The position numbers and the translations under genes are program-made. 64,000 bases of DNA from Inhella gelatinilytica (GTDB taxonomy: Bacteria; Pseudomonadota; Gammaproteobacteria; Burkholderiales; Burkholderiaceae_C), in NCBI RefSeq assembly GCF_016093295.1, contig NZ_JAEDAL010000007.1, positions 62,001 through 126,000 on the forward strand, in the 5' to 3' direction. The notes under the pieces were generated by a model, which saw only the letters and a list, made by a program, of their open reading frames with translations, did no database searches and was not told the DNA's origin. How positions within the stretch are numbered: position 1 is the first letter of the stretch; each line of letters begins with the position of its first letter. This document shows positions 17,663 to 28,772 of this stretch, piece by piece.

Positions 17663-19519
17663 ATGGCGCTGTTGCAGATTTCTGAGCCCGGCCAATCCCC
17701 CGACCCGCACCAGCGTCGAATCGCGGTCGGCATGGATCTGGGTACGACACACTCGTTGGTCGCTGCCGTCCGTCACGGGCACCCGGAATGCCTGCCAGAC
17801 AGTGAAGGGCGCGTCATCCTTCCCTCCGTTGTTCAATACCTGGGACAAGGGCGGAGGGCGCTGGGATGGGCCGCGGTGACGAATGCAGCCGCTGATCCGG
17901 CGAACACGATTGCCTCGGTCAAACGTCTGATGGGTCGGCAGTTGGCGGATGTGACGGAGGCCGTCAAGTTGCCCTATGCCCTGGAGGAAGGGCAAGGCAT
18001 GGTGGCGGTTCAAACCCGAGAGGGGGCCAAGTCGCCCGTCGAGGTGTCGGCGGAAATATTGGCCACACTTCGTCAGCGTGCTGAGGACAGTTTCGATGAC
18101 GAGCTTTACGGTGCGGTCATCACCGTTCCCGCTTACTTCGACGATGCCCAGCGGCAAGCCACCAAAGATGCTGCCGAGCTGGCGGGCCTCAAAGTGCTGC
18201 GGCTGATCAATGAACCCACGGCAGCGGCAATCGCCTATGGGCTTGACCGCAGCGCAGAGGGTCTATATGCCGTCTATGACCTGGGTGGGGGCACCTTCGA
18301 TGTGTCGTTGCTGCGATTGACACGCGGCGTCTTTGAGGTGGTTGCCACCGGCGGTGATGCGCGTTTGGGGGGGGATGATTTCGATCAGTTGTTGGCGGAT
18401 TGGGCGTTGAGCCAAGCGCACCGAACGGCGGTTAGCGCGGCGGATCGTCAACGCGTACGGTCATCGGCACGACAGGCAAAAGAGCGTTTGTCCGAGGTGG
18501 AAGCGACTGAGCTTGAGCTGGTTTTGGACTCGGGTGCCGTGGGCTGTGCGGTGTCGCGCGAGCAGTTCGAGGGGCTGACCAAGCCGCTGGTGGATCGCAC
18601 ACTGTCGGTGGTGCGTCGCGTTCTCCGTGATGCTGCGGTGGCGGCCGACGATGTGCAGGGTGTGGTGATGGTTGGTGGATCCACCCGAATGCCCGTCATT
18701 CGCGAACGAGTGAGCCAGCTTTTTGGGCGGCCGGTGCTGACGGATCTGAATCCGGATGAGGTGGTGGCGCTTGGCGCAGCAGTTCAGGCCAATGCCTTGG
18801 CGGGTAATGCGCCGGATGGGGAATTGCTGCTATTGGATGTAATCCCGCTTTCCTTGGGGCTGGAGACCATGGGGGGGCTGGTCGAGCGCATTGTTGAGCG
18901 CAACGCGACCTTGCCGATTGCCAAAGCGCAGGACTTCACGACCTTCAAAGATGGGCAAACCGCCTTGGCGCTCCATGTCGTTCAAGGCGAGCGCGACTTG
19001 GTGAGTGAATGTCGCTCGCTGGCCCGTTTCGAACTCCGTGGCATTCCGCCGATGGCGGCCGGCGCGGCGCGCATACGGGTCAGTTTCCAAGTGGATGCGG
19101 ATGGCCTGCTGTCAGTCTCGGCGCGCGAAATCCTGTCGGGCGTGGAAGCGGCCATCAGTGTTAAGCCCAGCTACGGCCTGAGCGATGAGCAAATTGCGGC
19201 CATGCTCCGGGACGGATTTGCCAGTGCGCACGGGGATCGGCAGGCTCGCCAACTCCGCGAAGCGAGGGTAGAGGGGGAGCGTTTGTGCATGGCGACGGAG
19301 TCCGCTCTGGCCGTCGACGGCGATTTGGTGCCGGTGCTGGATCGCCAGCACTTGGATGATTTGCTTCGGACTTTGCGCAGCGCCATGGGCCAAGGTGATG
19401 CGGTCGCCATTGAGGCCGCCGTGGCGGCCCTTGCCAAGGGCTCTGAAGGTTTTGCGGCGGCTCGAATGAACCGCAGTATTCAATCCGCCTTGGCTGGGCG
19501 CTCAGTTGAGGAGATCTAA
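17663..19519 (+). CDS. hscA: Fe-S protein assembly chaperone HscA
   Basis: A specialised Hsp70 that uses ATP to help release the cluster from IscU. Hsp70 signatures are visible: [29 protein letters not shown] and [13 protein letters not shown] in the nucleotide-binding domain, then the substrate-binding domain beginning near [18 protein letters not shown]. Length 618 residues, as expected for HscA and shorter than DnaK. It is preceded by hscB (17-base gap) and followed by fdx (5-base gap). Confidence 0.96.
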   Translation: MALLQISEPGQSPDPHQRRIAVGMDLGTTHSLVAAVRHGHPECLPDSEGRVILPSVVQYLGQGRRALGWAAVTNAAADPANTIASVKRLMGRQLADVTEAVKLPYALEEGQGMVAVQTREGAKSPVEVSAEILATLRQRAEDSFDDELYGAVITVPAYFDDAQRQATKDAAELAGLKVLRLINEPTAAAIAYGLDRSAEGLYAVYDLGGGTFDVSLLRLTRGVFEVVATGGDARLGGDDFDQLLADWALSQAHRTAVSAADRQRVRSSARQAKERLSEVEATELELVLDSGAVGCAVSREQFEGLTKPLVDRTLSVVRRVLRDAAVAADDVQGVVMVGGSTRMPVIRERVSQLFGRPVLTDLNPDEVVALGAAVQANALAGNAPDGELLLLDVIPLSLGLETMGGLVERIVERNATLPIAKAQDFTTFKDGQTALALHVVQGERDLVSECRSLARFELRGIPPMAAGAARIRVSFQVDADGLLSVSAREILSGVEAAISVKPSYGLSDEQIAAMLRDGFASAHGDRQARQLREARVEGERLCMATESALAVDGDLVPVLDRQHLDDLLRTLRSAMGQGDAVAIEAAVAALAKGSEGFAAARMNRSIQSALAGRSVEEI

Positions 19520-19524
19520 CTCAC

Positions 19525-19866
19525 ATGCCCACCATCACCATCCTCCCGCACCCGGAGTACTGCCCAGAAGGCCGCACCGTTCAGGCGCCGCCGGGCACTT
19601 CCATCTGCGAGGCGCTCTTGGACCATGGGGTCGAAATTGAGCACGCCTGCGACCAGGTGTGCGCCTGCACGACCTGCCATGTGGTCGTGCGCAAAGGCTT
19701 TGCTTCGCTCTCGGAAATGGAAGAGGGTGAAGAGGACATGCTGGACCGCGCCTGGGGCCTAGAGGCCGATTCGCGCTTGGCGTGTCAAGCCATCATTGGG
19801 CGCGAGGACTTGACGGTGGAGATCCCCAAGTATTCCATCAACCACGCCAAGGAAAAAAAGGTTTGA
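19525..19866 (+). CDS. fdx: ISC-type [2Fe-2S] ferredoxin
   Basis: A 113-residue adrenodoxin-like ferredoxin that supplies electrons for cluster assembly. Ligands are Cys42, Cys48 and Cys51 in [14 protein letters not shown], and Cys87 in LACQ. The small iscX gene that often follows fdx is absent; tsaD starts six bases after the stop. Confidence 0.95.
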   Translation: MPTITILPHPEYCPEGRTVQAPPGTSICEALLDHGVEIEHACDQVCACTTCHVVVRKGFASLSEMEEGEEDMLDRAWGLEADSRLACQAIIGREDLTVEIPKYSINHAKEKKV

Positions 19867-19871
19867 CGGCC

Positions 19872-20918
19872 GTGGAGCCTTGGCGCGTTCTGGGTATCGA
19901 ATCCAGTTGCGATGAAACCGGTGTCGCACTCGTGGAGTGTGCACGGGGTGTGCGGCCGCGCCTTTTGGCCCAGGGATTGCACAGTCAAATCGACATGCAC
20001 CAAGCCTATGGGGGGGTTGTTCCCGAGTTGGCTTCTCGAGACCACATCCGTCGCGTGGTGCCGCTGACCCGGCAAGTGCTGCGCGACGCCGGGCTGACCC
20101 TGCAAGACCTGAACGCCGTCGCGTTCACCCAGGGGCCGGGATTGGCGGGGGCGCTGCTGGTCGGGGCGGGGGCTGCGGTCGCTTTGGCGGCCAGTTTGGG
20201 GATCCCGGCATTGCCCGTCCATCACCTGGAGGGTCACCTGCTTTCGCCTTTTTTGTCGGAGGATCCGCCCGAGTTTCCGTTCGTGTGTTTGTTGGTGTCA
20301 GGGGGGCACACGCAGTTGATGTGGGTCCGTGACGTGGGCTCCTACGAATTGCTCGGCGAAACCATCGACGATGCGGCGGGAGAGGCATTCGACAAGAGTG
20401 CGAAGCTCCTGGGCTTGCCCTATCCCGGCGGGCCGCACTTGTCCCGGTTGGCGGAACAGGGGCGTGCGGATGCCTTTCCGTTACCGAGGCCACTGCTGCA
20501 CAGCGGGGATTTGAATTTCAGTTTTGCGGGCCTCAAAACTGCGGTGATGACACAGGCCAAAAGGCTCCCCATCGAAGACGCCAGTGCACGGGCTGATTTG
20601 GCCGCGTCCACGCAAGCGGCCATCGTGGAGGTGCTGGTGAAGAAGAGCTTGGCCGCACTGAAGCAAACCGGGCTCAAACGCTTGGTGGTGGCAGGCGGAG
20701 TGGGGGCCAACGCCAGTCTCCGTGCCCAGTTGAACGAGGCGTGTAGTCGGCGCGCTGTCCGGGTTCACTATCCCGAATTGGGGTTGTGCACCGACAACGG
20801 CGCCATGATCGCCCTTGCGGCGGCCATGAACCAGGAGGCGGGGAGGGGTACGCCACTGCCGCCACTCTCTACCGGCAGTTTCGAAATTCGGCCGCGGTGG
20901 CCGCTCGAGATGTCCTGA
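19872..20918 (+). CDS. tsaD: tRNA N6-adenosine threonylcarbamoyltransferase TsaD
   Basis: The catalytic subunit for the universal t6A37 modification of ANN-decoding tRNAs. It has the ASKHA fold with [10 protein letters not shown] near the start, the metal-binding [24 protein letters not shown] and [15 protein letters not shown] 19872 is used because it lies just before the conserved RVLGIESS and a purine-rich AAAAAAGG stretch is about ten bases upstream; TTG 19863, which overlaps the fdx stop, is the alternative. Length 348 residues. Its position after fdx suggests cotranscription with the isc operon. Confidence 0.93.
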   Translation: MEPWRVLGIESSCDETGVALVECARGVRPRLLAQGLHSQIDMHQAYGGVVPELASRDHIRRVVPLTRQVLRDAGLTLQDLNAVAFTQGPGLAGALLVGAGAAVALAASLGIPALPVHHLEGHLLSPFLSEDPPEFPFVCLLVSGGHTQLMWVRDVGSYELLGETIDDAAGEAFDKSAKLLGLPYPGGPHLSRLAEQGRADAFPLPRPLLHSGDLNFSFAGLKTAVMTQAKRLPIEDASARADLAASTQAAIVEVLVKKSLAALKQTGLKRLVVAGGVGANASLRAQLNEACSRRAVRVHYPELGLCTDNGAMIALAAAMNQEAGRGTPLPPLSTGSFEIRPRWPLEMS

Positions 20919-20924
20919 TATACT
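20916..20924 (+). promoter_or_regulatory. Extended -10 promoter for rpsO
   Basis: TGATATACT is an extended -10 element (TG-N-TATACT) overlapping the tsaD stop. No clear -35 is visible. It would give an rpsO leader of about 155 bases. Confidence 0.55.
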
Positions 20925-20943
20925 CATAGGCTTCTTCTATTGT

Positions 20944-20962
20944 GCCAACGTACTGCGTTGGC
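20944..20962 (+). promoter_or_regulatory. Hairpin in the rpsO leader
   Basis: GCCAACG (20944-20950) and CGTTGGC (20956-20962) form a perfect seven-base-pair stem with a five-base loop near the predicted 5' end of the rpsO message. S15 autoregulates its own translation in several bacteria through leader structures; whether this hairpin takes part is unknown. Confidence 0.45.
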
Positions 20963-21085
20963 GTGGTAGGCGATGCTTCGCACGACGGGGGTCGGTTTCA
21001 CCTCCGCTCGCAAGTTCAACCTGGAAACCGTTCGGTTCGCTCCTGACATCGGAGTGCACGACGGCTTCCGCTCGAAGGAAACATC

Positions 21086-21355
21086 ATGTCCGTCGCTGAT
21101 ATCAACAAGGCCGAAATCGTCAAGGCCAACGCCCGTGCTGCCAACGATACCGGCAGCCCCGAAGTGCAAGTTGCGCTGCTGACCGCCCGCATCAATGAGT
21201 TGACGCCGCACTTCAAGGCCAACCCCAAGGATCACCATGGCCGTCGCGGCCTGCTGAAGATGGTCAATTCGCGTAAGCGCCTGCTGGCTTACCTGAAGGA
21301 TCGTGACAGCGGCCGCTATGTTGAGCTGATCAAGAAGCTCGGCCTGCGCAAGTAA
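21086..21355 (+). CDS. rpsO: 30S ribosomal protein S15
   Basis: An 89-residue primary 16S rRNA-binding protein of the small-subunit platform. Typical stretches are [21 protein letters not shown] and [22 protein letters not shown]. Upstream are an extended -10 and a long leader; downstream is a strong terminator and then pnp, the classic rpsO-pnp order. Confidence 0.98.
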   Translation: MSVADINKAEIVKANARAANDTGSPEVQVALLTARINELTPHFKANPKDHHGRRGLLKMVNSRKRLLAYLKDRDSGRYVELIKKLGLRK

Positions 21356-21364
21356 TTGCTGCCT

Positions 21365-21396
21365 GAAAGAGCCTGCCGAAAGCAGGCTCTTTCTTC
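21365..21396 (+). terminator. Rho-independent terminator after rpsO
   Basis: GAAAGAGCCTGC (21365-21376) and GCAGGCTCTTTC (21382-21393) form a perfect 12-base-pair stem with a CGAAA loop and a T-rich 3' side. It separates rpsO from pnp, allowing partial read-through as in E. coli. Confidence 0.85.
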
Positions 21397-21431
21397 ATCC
21401 CCACCGGAGACCACGCAACCCGTGACCGCAT

Positions 21432-21475
21432 GCCATCCCCAAAGTGCTCGTTGGGCATTTTGGGAATGACATGGC
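21432..21475 (+). promoter_or_regulatory. Structured pnp leader (possible RNase III/PNPase autoregulation hairpin)
   Basis: CCCAAAGTGC (21438-21447) pairs with GCATTTTGGG (21455-21464) through ten pairs including one G-U. An outer stem GCCAT/ATGGC (21432-21436 with 21471-21475) extends it across an asymmetric internal loop. In E. coli a long leader hairpin upstream of pnp is cut by RNase III and used for PNPase autocontrol; this structure is in the equivalent place, 45 bases before the start codon. Confidence 0.5.
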
Positions 21476-21519
21476 GAACGGCTTGTTGAGCCCGGTTTAG
21501 ACCTTCCACTGGAGTTCCC

Positions 21520-23637
21520 ATGAGCTTGTTCAATAAAGTCACCAAATCCTTCCAATGGGGCCAACACACGGTCACGATGGAAACGGGCGAAATCGCCCGT
21601 CAGTCCACCGGTGCTGTGCTGGTCAACATCGACGACACCGTGGTGCTGGCCACCGTCGTGGCGCGCAAAGAGGCGAAACCCGGCCAGGACTTTTTCCCCC
21701 TGACGGTCGATTACATCGAGAAGACCTATGCCGCCGGCAAGATCCCCGGTAGTTTCTTCAAGCGTGAGGGTCGCCCGAGCGAGCTCGAGACTCTGACCAG
21801 TCGCCTGATCGACCGTCCGATCCGTCCGCTGTTCCCGGAGGGTTTCTTCAATGAAGTTCAGGTGGTGATTCACACCCTGAGCCTGAACCCTGAAGTGCAG
21901 GCGGATATCGCCGCCATGATCGCCACCAGTGCCGCTCTGGCGGTTTCTGGCATTCCGTTCAACGGTCCGATCGGCGCTGCCCGCGTCGGTTACGTGAACG
22001 GCGAGTACGTGCTGAACCCCGGCAAGACCGAGCTGGCCAACAGCAAGCTGGATTTGGTGGTGGCCGGTACCGAGTCGGCCGTGCTGATGGTCGAGTCGGA
22101 AGCCGACCAACTGAGCGAAGAAGTGATGCTGGGCGCTGTGGTGTTCGGTCATGACGCCGGCAAGGTCGCCATCAACGCGATTCATGAATTGGTGCGTGAA
22201 GCCGGCAAGCCGACCTGGACCTGGGCCGCTCCCGCCAAGAACGAACCCTTCATTGCCCAAGTGACCGAGCTGGCCGAGCCGCAGCTGCGCGCCGCGTACC
22301 AAATTCGCAGCAAACAAGCTCGAACCGAGGCCTGCCGCGCCGCCTACGCCGCGGTTAAAGAGTCCCTCAAAACCGCTGGCACCGAGTTCGACGGCGTCGA
22401 AGTGGACAACCTGTTGTTCGAAATCGAAGCCCGGATCGTCCGCAGCCAGATCTTGGCCGGTGAGCCGCGCATTGACGGTCGCGACACCCGCACCGTGCGG
22501 CCGATCGAGATCCGCAACAGCGTGCTGCCGCGCACCCACGGTTCTTCTTTGTTCACCCGCGGCGAGACCCAGGCCTTGGTGGCCACCACCTTGGGCACCG
22601 ACCGTGATGCGCAGTTGATCGACGCCCTGGCGGGAGAGTTCAGCGACCGCTTCATGCTGCACTACAACATGCCCCCCTTTGCCACCGGCGAAACCGGTCG
22701 CGTGGGCAGCCCCAAGCGCCGCGAGATCGGTCACGGCCGTCTGGCCAAGCGTGCGCTGATGGCCGTTCTTCCCAGCAAGGAAGAGTTCCCGTACACCTTG
22801 CGCGTGGTGTCGGAAATCACCGAGTCCAACGGCTCGTCGTCGATGGCTTCGGTCTGTGGCGGCTGTCTGTCGATGATGGATGCCGGCGTGCCCCTGAAGG
22901 CACACGTGGCCGGTATCGCCATGGGCCTGATCAAGGAAGACAACCGGTTTGCCGTCCTGACCGACATCCTGGGTGACGAAGATCACCTGGGTGACATGGA
23001 CTTCAAGGTGGCCGGCACGACCGGGGGTGTGACGGCGCTGCAAATGGACATCAAGATCCAAGGCATCACCAAAGAGATCATGCAAGTGGCACTGGCGCAG
23101 GCCAAGGAAGCCCGCCTGCACATCTTGAGCAAGATGGTGGAAGCCGTCGCGGGCGCCAACACCGAGGTGTCGCAATTCGCACCGCGTCTGTACACCATGA
23201 AGATCAATCCCGAGAAGATCCGTGACGTGATCGGCAAGGGCGGTGCCACCATCCGTGCGTTGACGGAAGAAACTGGCACCACGATCGACATTGGCGAAGA
23301 CGGCACCATCACCATTGCTTCGACCGATGCCGCCAAGGCCGAGTTGGCCAAGAAGCGCATCGAAGACATCACGGCCGAAGCCGTGGTGGGACAGACTTAC
23401 GAAGGTCCGGTCGTCAAGATCTTGGACTTTGGCGCCCTGGTGCAAATCCTCCCGAACAAGGATGGCTTGGTTCACATCAGCGAAATCGCCCACCAGCGCA
23501 TCGGCAAGGTGACCGATGTGCTGCAGGAAGGCCAGATCGTTAAGGTCAAGGTGCTGGATACGGACGAGAAGGGCCGCGTCAAGCTCTCGATCAAGGCGTT
23601 GCTGGAGCGCCCGGCGGCCGCGCCTGCACAGGAGTAA
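21520..23637 (+). CDS. pnp: Polyribonucleotide nucleotidyltransferase (PNPase)
   Basis: A phosphorolytic 3'-to-5' exoribonuclease, part of the RNA degradosome in many bacteria. Two RNase PH domains (about 1-215 and 315-545) are joined by a helical domain. The second contains the phosphate/active-site region with [23 protein letters not shown] domain ([16 protein letters not shown], about 555-615) and an S1 domain ([15 protein letters not shown], about 622-690) close the protein. Length 705 residues. The start follows GGAGTTCCC at good spacing. Confidence 0.97.
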   Translation: MSLFNKVTKSFQWGQHTVTMETGEIARQSTGAVLVNIDDTVVLATVVARKEAKPGQDFFPLTVDYIEKTYAAGKIPGSFFKREGRPSELETLTSRLIDRPIRPLFPEGFFNEVQVVIHTLSLNPEVQADIAAMIATSAALAVSGIPFNGPIGAARVGYVNGEYVLNPGKTELANSKLDLVVAGTESAVLMVESEADQLSEEVMLGAVVFGHDAGKVAINAIHELVREAGKPTWTWAAPAKNEPFIAQVTELAEPQLRAAYQIRSKQARTEACRAAYAAVKESLKTAGTEFDGVEVDNLLFEIEARIVRSQILAGEPRIDGRDTRTVRPIEIRNSVLPRTHGSSLFTRGETQALVATTLGTDRDAQLIDALAGEFSDRFMLHYNMPPFATGETGRVGSPKRREIGHGRLAKRALMAVLPSKEEFPYTLRVVSEITESNGSSSMASVCGGCLSMMDAGVPLKAHVAGIAMGLIKEDNRFAVLTDILGDEDHLGDMDFKVAGTTGGVTALQMDIKIQGITKEIMQVALAQAKEARLHILSKMVEAVAGANTEVSQFAPRLYTMKINPEKIRDVIGKGGATIRALTEETGTTIDIGEDGTITIASTDAAKAELAKKRIEDITAEAVVGQTYEGPVVKILDFGALVQILPNKDGLVHISEIAHQRIGKVTDVLQEGQIVKVKVLDTDEKGRVKLSIKALLERPAAAPAQE

Positions 23638-23645
23638 GACGGCCC

Positions 23646-24635
23646 ATGAAGGGTATTGCCATTCGCCAACCCGGCGGTCCTGAAGTACTCGAAATGATCG
23701 AGTGCCCAGAGCCACGGACTGGCGAAGGGGAATGCCTGATCGGTGTGGTGGCATCTGGGCTAAATCGCCCCGATCTGTTGCAACGCCGAGGTCTGTATCC
23801 GCCACCACCGGGTTGTAGTTCCTTGCCTGGCTTGGAGGTGGCTGGCCATGTGCTGTCCGGCGACCCAGCGGCGCTGCGCGCCCAAGGATTGGCGGTGGGC
23901 GATGCGGTGATGGCTCTGGTTGGTGGCGGTGGTTATGCCGAGCGCTGCGTGGCCTCGGTCAGTCACTGCTTGCCCCTGCCCGCGGGGTGGACCCTGGAGG
24001 AGGGGGCGGGTCTTCCGGAGACCTTCTTCACAGTTTGGTCCAACCTGTTTGATCAAGGAAACCTACGCGCCGGTGAAACGCTCTTGATCCATGGGGGATC
24101 GAGCGGCATTGGAACCACGGCGATCCAGTTGGCGAAAGCTTTCGGTGCGCACGTTTTGGTCACGGTGGGCAACAAAGAAAAGGCAGCGGCTTGCTGTGCA
24201 TTGGGTGCGGATGCCGCAATCCTCTACCGTGAAGAGGACTTTGTCTCCGAGGTGTTGGCCCTTACCTCGGGGCGGGGCGCTGACCTCATTCTTGACATGG
24301 TGGGCGGGGACTATTTGGGGCGAGATCAGCGCTGTCTCGCGGAAGATGGTCGTATCCAGGTGATTGCCGTACAGGGTGGCACCAAGGCCGAAGTGGATGC
24401 GGGCTTGCTGCTGCGCAAGCGTCAACGGATTGCCGGTTCGACGCTGAGACCCCGCGCCAACGCCTTCAAGGCGGCGATTGCCGAGCAGTTGCGGCATCGA
24501 GTGTGGCCGTTGTTGGTGACGCGGCAAATCAAGCCCGTCCTGGCTGCGGTCTTTCCCGCCGCGGACGTGGTGAGGGCGCATGAGGCGCTGGAGGCTGGCG
24601 CACATGTCGGCAAACTGGTGCTGCGGTGGAATTGA
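23646..24635 (+). CDS. NAD(P)H-quinone oxidoreductase, zinc-independent MDR family (PIG3/QorA-like)
   Basis: A 329-residue medium-chain reductase. The N-terminal GroES-like domain ([28 protein letters not shown]) is followed by a Rossmann domain with [20 protein letters not shown] for NADPH. The zinc ligands of alcohol dehydrogenases are absent, as expected for quinone reductases. The YPPPPG segment is typical of the PIG3-like subgroup. It lies between pnp and tpiA with short gaps, so it is likely cotranscribed with them; the physiological quinone is unknown. Confidence 0.88.
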   Translation: MKGIAIRQPGGPEVLEMIECPEPRTGEGECLIGVVASGLNRPDLLQRRGLYPPPPGCSSLPGLEVAGHVLSGDPAALRAQGLAVGDAVMALVGGGGYAERCVASVSHCLPLPAGWTLEEGAGLPETFFTVWSNLFDQGNLRAGETLLIHGGSSGIGTTAIQLAKAFGAHVLVTVGNKEKAAACCALGADAAILYREEDFVSEVLALTSGRGADLILDMVGGDYLGRDQRCLAEDGRIQVIAVQGGTKAEVDAGLLLRKRQRIAGSTLRPRANAFKAAIAEQLRHRVWPLLVTRQIKPVLAAVFPAADVVRAHEALEAGAHVGKLVLRWN

Positions 24636-24646
24636 GGAGTGTGAAG

Positions 24647-25390
24647 ATGCGCAAGACCTTGGTGGTCGGCAACTGGAAGATGCACGGTGGTAAGGCATTC
24701 GTTGAGTCCTTGCTGAGCGATCTCAAGAGTCTTGGACCGTGGTCGAGTGATGTGGTGGTTTGCCCGCCGCTGCCTTATTTGGCGCAATGCGAACGCCTGC
24801 TGAGCGGCAGCCCGATCGCGTGGGGTTCGCAAGACGTGTCGGCGCACAACGGGCAAGGGGCCTACACCGGCGAGGTCTCGGCTACCCTGCTCAAAGAGTT
24901 TGGCGCGCGCTATGCCATCGTCGGCCACAGCGAGCGCCGGACGTATCACGCAGAGAACGATCAGCTGGTGGCTGCCAAAGCGAAAGCGGCGCTGGCCCAG
25001 GATTTGATTCCGATCGTGTGCGTCGGGGAAACACGGGCGGAACGCGAGGCGGGTCACACCGAGGCCGTGGTTCAGCGCCAGCTCGGCACCCTGATCCGCA
25101 ATTTGGGTGCGCGAATTGGCGAGGTGGTGGTGGCCTACGAACCCGTTTGGGCCATCGGAACGGGGCTGACGGCGACCCCTGAGCAGGCGCAAGAAGTTCA
25201 TGCCCGGCTGCGTCAGCAATTGCTGGCGGCGACGCCCGCGGCGGCCCAGGTTCGCATTCTGTATGGCGGTAGCGTCAAACCTGAGAATGCTGCCCAACTG
25301 TTCTCCCAGCCCGACATCGACGGGGGGCTGATTGGGGGAGCCGCCCTCAAAGCGGCGGACTTCGACGCCATTTGCCGCGCGGGACACTGA
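24647..25390 (+). CDS. tpiA: Triose-phosphate isomerase
   Basis: A glycolytic and gluconeogenic TIM-barrel enzyme that interconverts dihydroxyacetone phosphate and glyceraldehyde 3-phosphate, 247 residues. Active-site pieces: VGNWKMHG with the catalytic Lys, GHSERR with the catalytic His, [11 protein letters not shown] with the catalytic Glu, and the phosphate loop YGGSV. GAGGAG at 24634-24639, seven bases before ATG 24647, decides the start. Confidence 0.97.
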   Translation: MRKTLVVGNWKMHGGKAFVESLLSDLKSLGPWSSDVVVCPPLPYLAQCERLLSGSPIAWGSQDVSAHNGQGAYTGEVSATLLKEFGARYAIVGHSERRTYHAENDQLVAAKAKAALAQDLIPIVCVGETRAEREAGHTEAVVQRQLGTLIRNLGARIGEVVVAYEPVWAIGTGLTATPEQAQEVHARLRQQLLAATPAAAQVRILYGGSVKPENAAQLFSQPDIDGGLIGGAALKAADFDAICRAGH

Positions 25391-25408
25391 TTTACTGAGG
25401 ATCTCAAC

Positions 25409-25786
25409 ATGCAATTTCTACTCAACCTGGTTTTGGCCGTTCAACTGATCAGTGCCGTGGCAATGATCATCTTGGTGCTGATGCAGCACGGCAAAGGCGC
25501 AGACATGGGCGCCTCCTTTGGCGCTGGGGCGTCGGGCACGCTTTTTGGTGCGACCGGCAGCGCCAACGTGTTGTCAAAGGCAACGGCCCTGTGTGCCACC
25601 CTGTTCTTTGCCTGCACCTTGGTGCTTGCCTACACCGGCACACAACGGCGCGCCAGCTCGGAGGACAAGGGCTCGATCTTGGATGCGGCGCCGGCCGTGG
25701 TGGCGTCTGAACCCCAGACGGGCGCGGCGGCTATCCCTGTGGCACCGACGGCTGCATCGACTCCTGCTTCCGCAGCATCGCAATAA
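25409..25786 (+). CDS. secG: Protein translocase subunit SecG
   Basis: A small SecYEG subunit with two membrane helices (VLAVQLISAVAMIILVLMQ and ATALCATLFFACTLVLAY) joined by the signature GKGADMGASFGAGASGTLFG and GSANVLSKA. The C-terminal tail of about 45 residues is Ala/Pro/Ser-rich and variable, as in other Burkholderiales. At 125 residues it is a normal size. Confidence 0.95.
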   Translation: MQFLLNLVLAVQLISAVAMIILVLMQHGKGADMGASFGAGASGTLFGATGSANVLSKATALCATLFFACTLVLAYTGTQRRASSEDKGSILDAAPAVVASEPQTGAAAIPVAPTAASTPASAASQ

Positions 25787-25858
25787 GCGATTTTTTCGGT
25801 ATAGAATGCAAGGCTCTTTACAGCAGGCAATCCTCATGCGCTGTGAAGGGTTAGTAAA

Positions 25859-25943
25859 GCGGTCGTGGTGAAATTGGTAGACACGCTATCTTGAGGGGGT
25901 AGTGGCGAAAGCTGTGCGAGTTCGAGTCTCGCCGACCGCACCA
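25859..25943 (+). tRNA. tRNA-Leu(GAG)
   Basis: An 85-base class II tRNA. The acceptor stem GCGGTCG pairs with CGACCGC, and the 3' A-CCA is encoded. The anticodon arm CTATC-TTGAGGG-GGTAG places GAG at the anticodon, and a variable arm of leucine-tRNA size is present. The T arm contains GTTCGAGTC. The secG-tRNA-Leu-nuoA order is common in betaproteobacteria. Confidence 0.96.
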
Positions 25944-25980
25944 AATTAAGCGTTAACCCAAGGGTTGACCAATCGCAAAG

Positions 25981-26022
25981 ACGGGCGCAGAGCACAAAAA
26001 GCCAGGCGCCCGTTTTCGTTTC
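25981..26022 (+). terminator. Probable terminator between tRNA-Leu and nuoA
   Basis: ACGGGCGC (25981-25988) pairs with GCGCCCGT (26006-26013), followed by TTTCGTTTC. The 17-base loop is large. A further near-perfect hairpin, GTTAACCC/GGGTTGAC, lies at 25952-25969 just after the tRNA. Together they would end the secG-tRNA transcript. Confidence 0.55.
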
Positions 26023-26065
26023 TAGCGAATAAGATGCTGCGGTTTTGTCTGTAGCAATAAAGACC

Positions 26066-26425
26066 ATGAATTTGGAACAGTACCTCCCTGTCATCCTCTT
26101 CATCCTGGTCGGCGCGGCCGTGGGGGTCATCCCCCAAGTTTTGGGTGCGCTCGTCGGGCCCCATCGACCGGATGCGGCCAAGAACTCCCCCTATGAATGT
26201 GGCTTCGAGGCTTTTGAAGATGCGCGCATGAAGTTTGATGTGCGCTATTACCTCGTGGCCATTCTGTTCATTCTGTTTGACCTTGAAATCGCCTTCCTCT
26301 TTCCCTGGGCCATCACGCTGAAGGAAATTGGTCCCGCGGGCTTCTGGGCCATGATGGTTTTCCTCGCCATCCTCGTCGTGGGTTTTGCCTACGAGTGGAA
26401 AAAAGGCGCGCTGGACTGGGAATAA
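26066..26425 (+). CDS. nuoA: NADH-quinone oxidoreductase subunit A
   Basis: A 119-residue complex I membrane subunit with three helices. The conserved loop [20 protein letters not shown], which carries the quinone-site cysteine, is intact, followed by [17 protein letters not shown] 26066 matches the family N-terminus MNLEQYLPV. It is the first gene of a fourteen-gene nuo operon in the standard A-to-N order. Confidence 0.97.
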   Translation: MNLEQYLPVILFILVGAAVGVIPQVLGALVGPHRPDAAKNSPYECGFEAFEDARMKFDVRYYLVAILFILFDLEIAFLFPWAITLKEIGPAGFWAMMVFLAILVVGFAYEWKKGALDWE

Positions 26426-26428
26426 GCA

Positions 26429-26905
26429 ATGGGCATTGAAGGCGTTCTGAAAGAAGGCTTTGTCACCACGTCGGTTGACAAAGTGATGAACTGGTCCAAG
26501 ACCGGTTCGCTGTGGCCAATGACCTTTGGGCTGGCCTGTTGTGCGGTTGAGATGATGCACGCCGGCGCCGCGCGGTATGACATCGATCGCTTTGGGATGT
26601 TGTTCCGCCCCAGTCCACGTCAGTCCGATCTGATGATCGTGGCAGGCACCTTGTGCAACAAAATGGCTCCCGCACTGCGCAAGGTGTACGACCAAATGGC
26701 CGAGCCGCGCTGGGTCATCAGTATGGGCTCGTGTGCCAACGGCGGTGGGTACTACCACTACAGCTATTCGGTGGTGCGCGGTTGTGACCGGGTGGTGCCA
26801 GTGGACGTGTACGTTCCTGGGTGTCCCCCGACGGCTGAAGCCCTGCTGTACGGCATCCTGCAATTGCAGGCCAAGATTCGGCGCGAAAACACGATTGCCC
26901 GCTAA
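26429..26905 (+). CDS. nuoB: NADH-quinone oxidoreductase subunit B
   Basis: A peripheral-arm subunit (158 residues) that holds cluster N2, the last [4Fe-4S] centre before quinone. The tandem cysteines are in [11 protein letters not shown] (37-38), with the other ligands in [12 protein letters not shown] and [12 protein letters not shown]. Confidence 0.97.
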   Translation: MGIEGVLKEGFVTTSVDKVMNWSKTGSLWPMTFGLACCAVEMMHAGAARYDIDRFGMLFRPSPRQSDLMIVAGTLCNKMAPALRKVYDQMAEPRWVISMGSCANGGGYYHYSYSVVRGCDRVVPVDVYVPGCPPTAEALLYGILQLQAKIRRENTIAR

Positions 26906-26910
26906 ACCTT

Positions 26911-27513
26911 ATGACGACAGCACCTTGTTTGGATCGGCTGGAATCCAGCCTCAAAAATGCGCTCGGTGAGCGGGTCAAGAAGCTCACTCGGGCATTGGGT
27001 GAACTGACCGTCGAGGTCTCGGCGGCTGATTACTTCAGCGCAGCGAAGACTTTGCGGGATCACTCCGAACTTCGCTTCGAGCAGCTGATTGACTTGTGTG
27101 GGCTGGACTACGCGACGTATGGCGCTAAGCCTTGGGAAGGGCCTCGCTTCTGCGTTGCGAGTCATTTGCTGTCGGTCACCTTGAACCAGCGGGTTCGACT
27201 CAAAGTTTTTGCACCCGAGGACGATCTTCCTGTGGTGGCCTCGGTGACGCCGTTGTGGACAGCGGCCAATTGGTTTGAGCGGGAAGCCTTTGATCTCTAT
27301 GGCATCTTGTTCGAAGGCCATGAAGACTTGCGGCGCATCCTGACGGACTATGGCTTCATTGGCCACCCCATGCGCAAAGACTTCCCGGTTTCTGGTCATG
27401 TGGAAATGCGCTACGACGCTGCGCAGCGGCGGGTGATTTACCAACCGGTCACGATCGAACCGCGCGAGAACACGCCCCGCGTCATCCGCGAAGACCACTA
27501 CGGGGGTCTGTGA
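26911..27513 (+). CDS. nuoC: NADH-quinone oxidoreductase subunit C
   Basis: A 200-residue hydrophilic connecting-arm subunit. The signature [29 protein letters not shown] is cut here to its key parts: [12 protein letters not shown], then [13 protein letters not shown]. It is separate from nuoD, not fused as in E. coli. Confidence 0.95.
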   Translation: MTTAPCLDRLESSLKNALGERVKKLTRALGELTVEVSAADYFSAAKTLRDHSELRFEQLIDLCGLDYATYGAKPWEGPRFCVASHLLSVTLNQRVRLKVFAPEDDLPVVASVTPLWTAANWFEREAFDLYGILFEGHEDLRRILTDYGFIGHPMRKDFPVSGHVEMRYDAAQRRVIYQPVTIEPRENTPRVIREDHYGGL

Positions 27514-27518
27514 GCACC

Positions 27519-28772
27519 ATGTCCGAAATCAAAAACTACACGCTGAACTTTGGTCCGCAGCACCCCGCAGCCCACGGTGTGCTGCGCTTGGTGTTGGAGC
27601 TTGATGGCGAGGTCATTCAGCGCGCCGACCCCCACATCGGTCTGCTGCATCGTGCCACTGAGAAGTTGGCGGAGAGCAAGACCTATATCCAGTCGTTGCC
27701 CTATATGGATCGACTGGACTACGTTTCGATGATGTGCAATGAGCACGCCTACTGTTTGGCAGTAGAGAAGATGCTCGGGATCGACGTTCCGGTGCGTGCG
27801 CAGTACATCCGCGTGATGTTCAGCGAACTGACCCGTTTGCTGAACCACCTGCTGTGGCTCGGTTGTCACGGCCTCGATTGCGGCGCGATGAACATCTTCA
27901 TCTACGCCTTCCGCGAGCGCGAGGACATCTTCGATATGTACGAAGCGGTTTCTGGGGCGCGCATGCATGCGGCGTACTTCAGACCCGGTGGCGTGTATCG
28001 CGATCTGCCGGACACCATGCCGCAGTATCAAGCGAGCAAGGTGCGCAACGCAAAAACGATGGCGCGTTTGAATGACAACCGCCAAGGAACGTTGCTGGAT
28101 TTCATTGACGACTTTACGAAGCGGTTTCCGGCTTGTGTCGACGACTACGAAACCCTGCTGACGGACAACCGCATTTGGAAGCAGCGCACCGTCGGGATCG
28201 GCGTTGTGACGCCCGAGCGCGCGCTGAACCTGGGCTTTACCGGCGCCATGCTGCGGGGTTCGGGCATCGCGTGGGATCTGCGCAAGAACCAACCCTATGA
28301 CGTGTACGACCGCATGGATTTCGATATCCCGGTCGGTGTGAATGGGGACACCTACGACCGCTATCTGGTTCGGATGGAAGAGATGCGGCAGGCCAATCGC
28401 ATCATCAAGCAGTGCGTGGACTGGCTGAAGGCCAACCCCGGTCCGGTGATCACAGAAAACCACAAAGTGGCACCCCCGGCGCGCGAATCCATGAAGTCCA
28501 ACATGGAAGAGTTGATCCACCACTTCAAACTCTTCTCAGAAGGCTTCCGCGTCCCGGCCGGTGAGGCTTACGCGGCCGTTGAGCACCCCAAGGGTGAGTT
28601 CGGTATTTACTTCGTGAGTGATGGCGCCAACAAGCCCTATCGCATGAAGATTCGGGCCCCGGGTTTTGCCCATTTGGCCGCCATGGACGAGATGAGTCGC
28701 GGTCACATGCTGGCGGACGCGGTGGCCATCATTGGCACCATGGACATCGTGTTCGGCGAGATCGATCGATGA
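27519..28772 (+). CDS. nuoD: NADH-quinone oxidoreductase subunit D
   Basis: The 49-kDa-type subunit (417 residues), which forms the quinone-binding pocket with NuoB. Key stretches are [15 protein letters not shown] at the N-terminus and [12 protein letters not shown] near the C-terminus. ATG 27519 ([16 protein letters not shown]) matches homologues; a GTG at 27510 overlapping the nuoC stop would add only three residues. The stop overlaps the nuoE start (ATGA). Confidence 0.96.
   Translation: MSEIKNYTLNFGPQHPAAHGVLRLVLELDGEVIQRADPHIGLLHRATEKLAESKTYIQSLPYMDRLDYVSMMCNEHAYCLAVEKMLGIDVPVRAQYIRVMFSELTRLLNHLLWLGCHGLDCGAMNIFIYAFREREDIFDMYEAVSGARMHAAYFRPGGVYRDLPDTMPQYQASKVRNAKTMARLNDNRQGTLLDFIDDFTKRFPACVDDYETLLTDNRIWKQRTVGIGVVTPERALNLGFTGAMLRGSGIAWDLRKNQPYDVYDRMDFDIPVGVNGDTYDRYLVRMEEMRQANRIIKQCVDWLKANPGPVITENHKVAPPARESMKSNMEELIHHFKLFSEGFRVPAGEAYAAVEHPKGEFGIYFVSDGANKPYRMKIRAPGFAHLAAMDEMSRGHMLADAVAIIGTMDIVFGEIDR

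Noticed and set aside
21316-23808. An 830-codon open frame on the minus strand opposite pnp
   Set aside because: It is antisense to an unmistakable PNPase, has no recognisable domain, and is His/Gln/Asp-rich as expected from the complement of a GC-rich gene. The same reasoning rejects long antisense frames opposite nuoL, nuoM, nuoF and nuoD.
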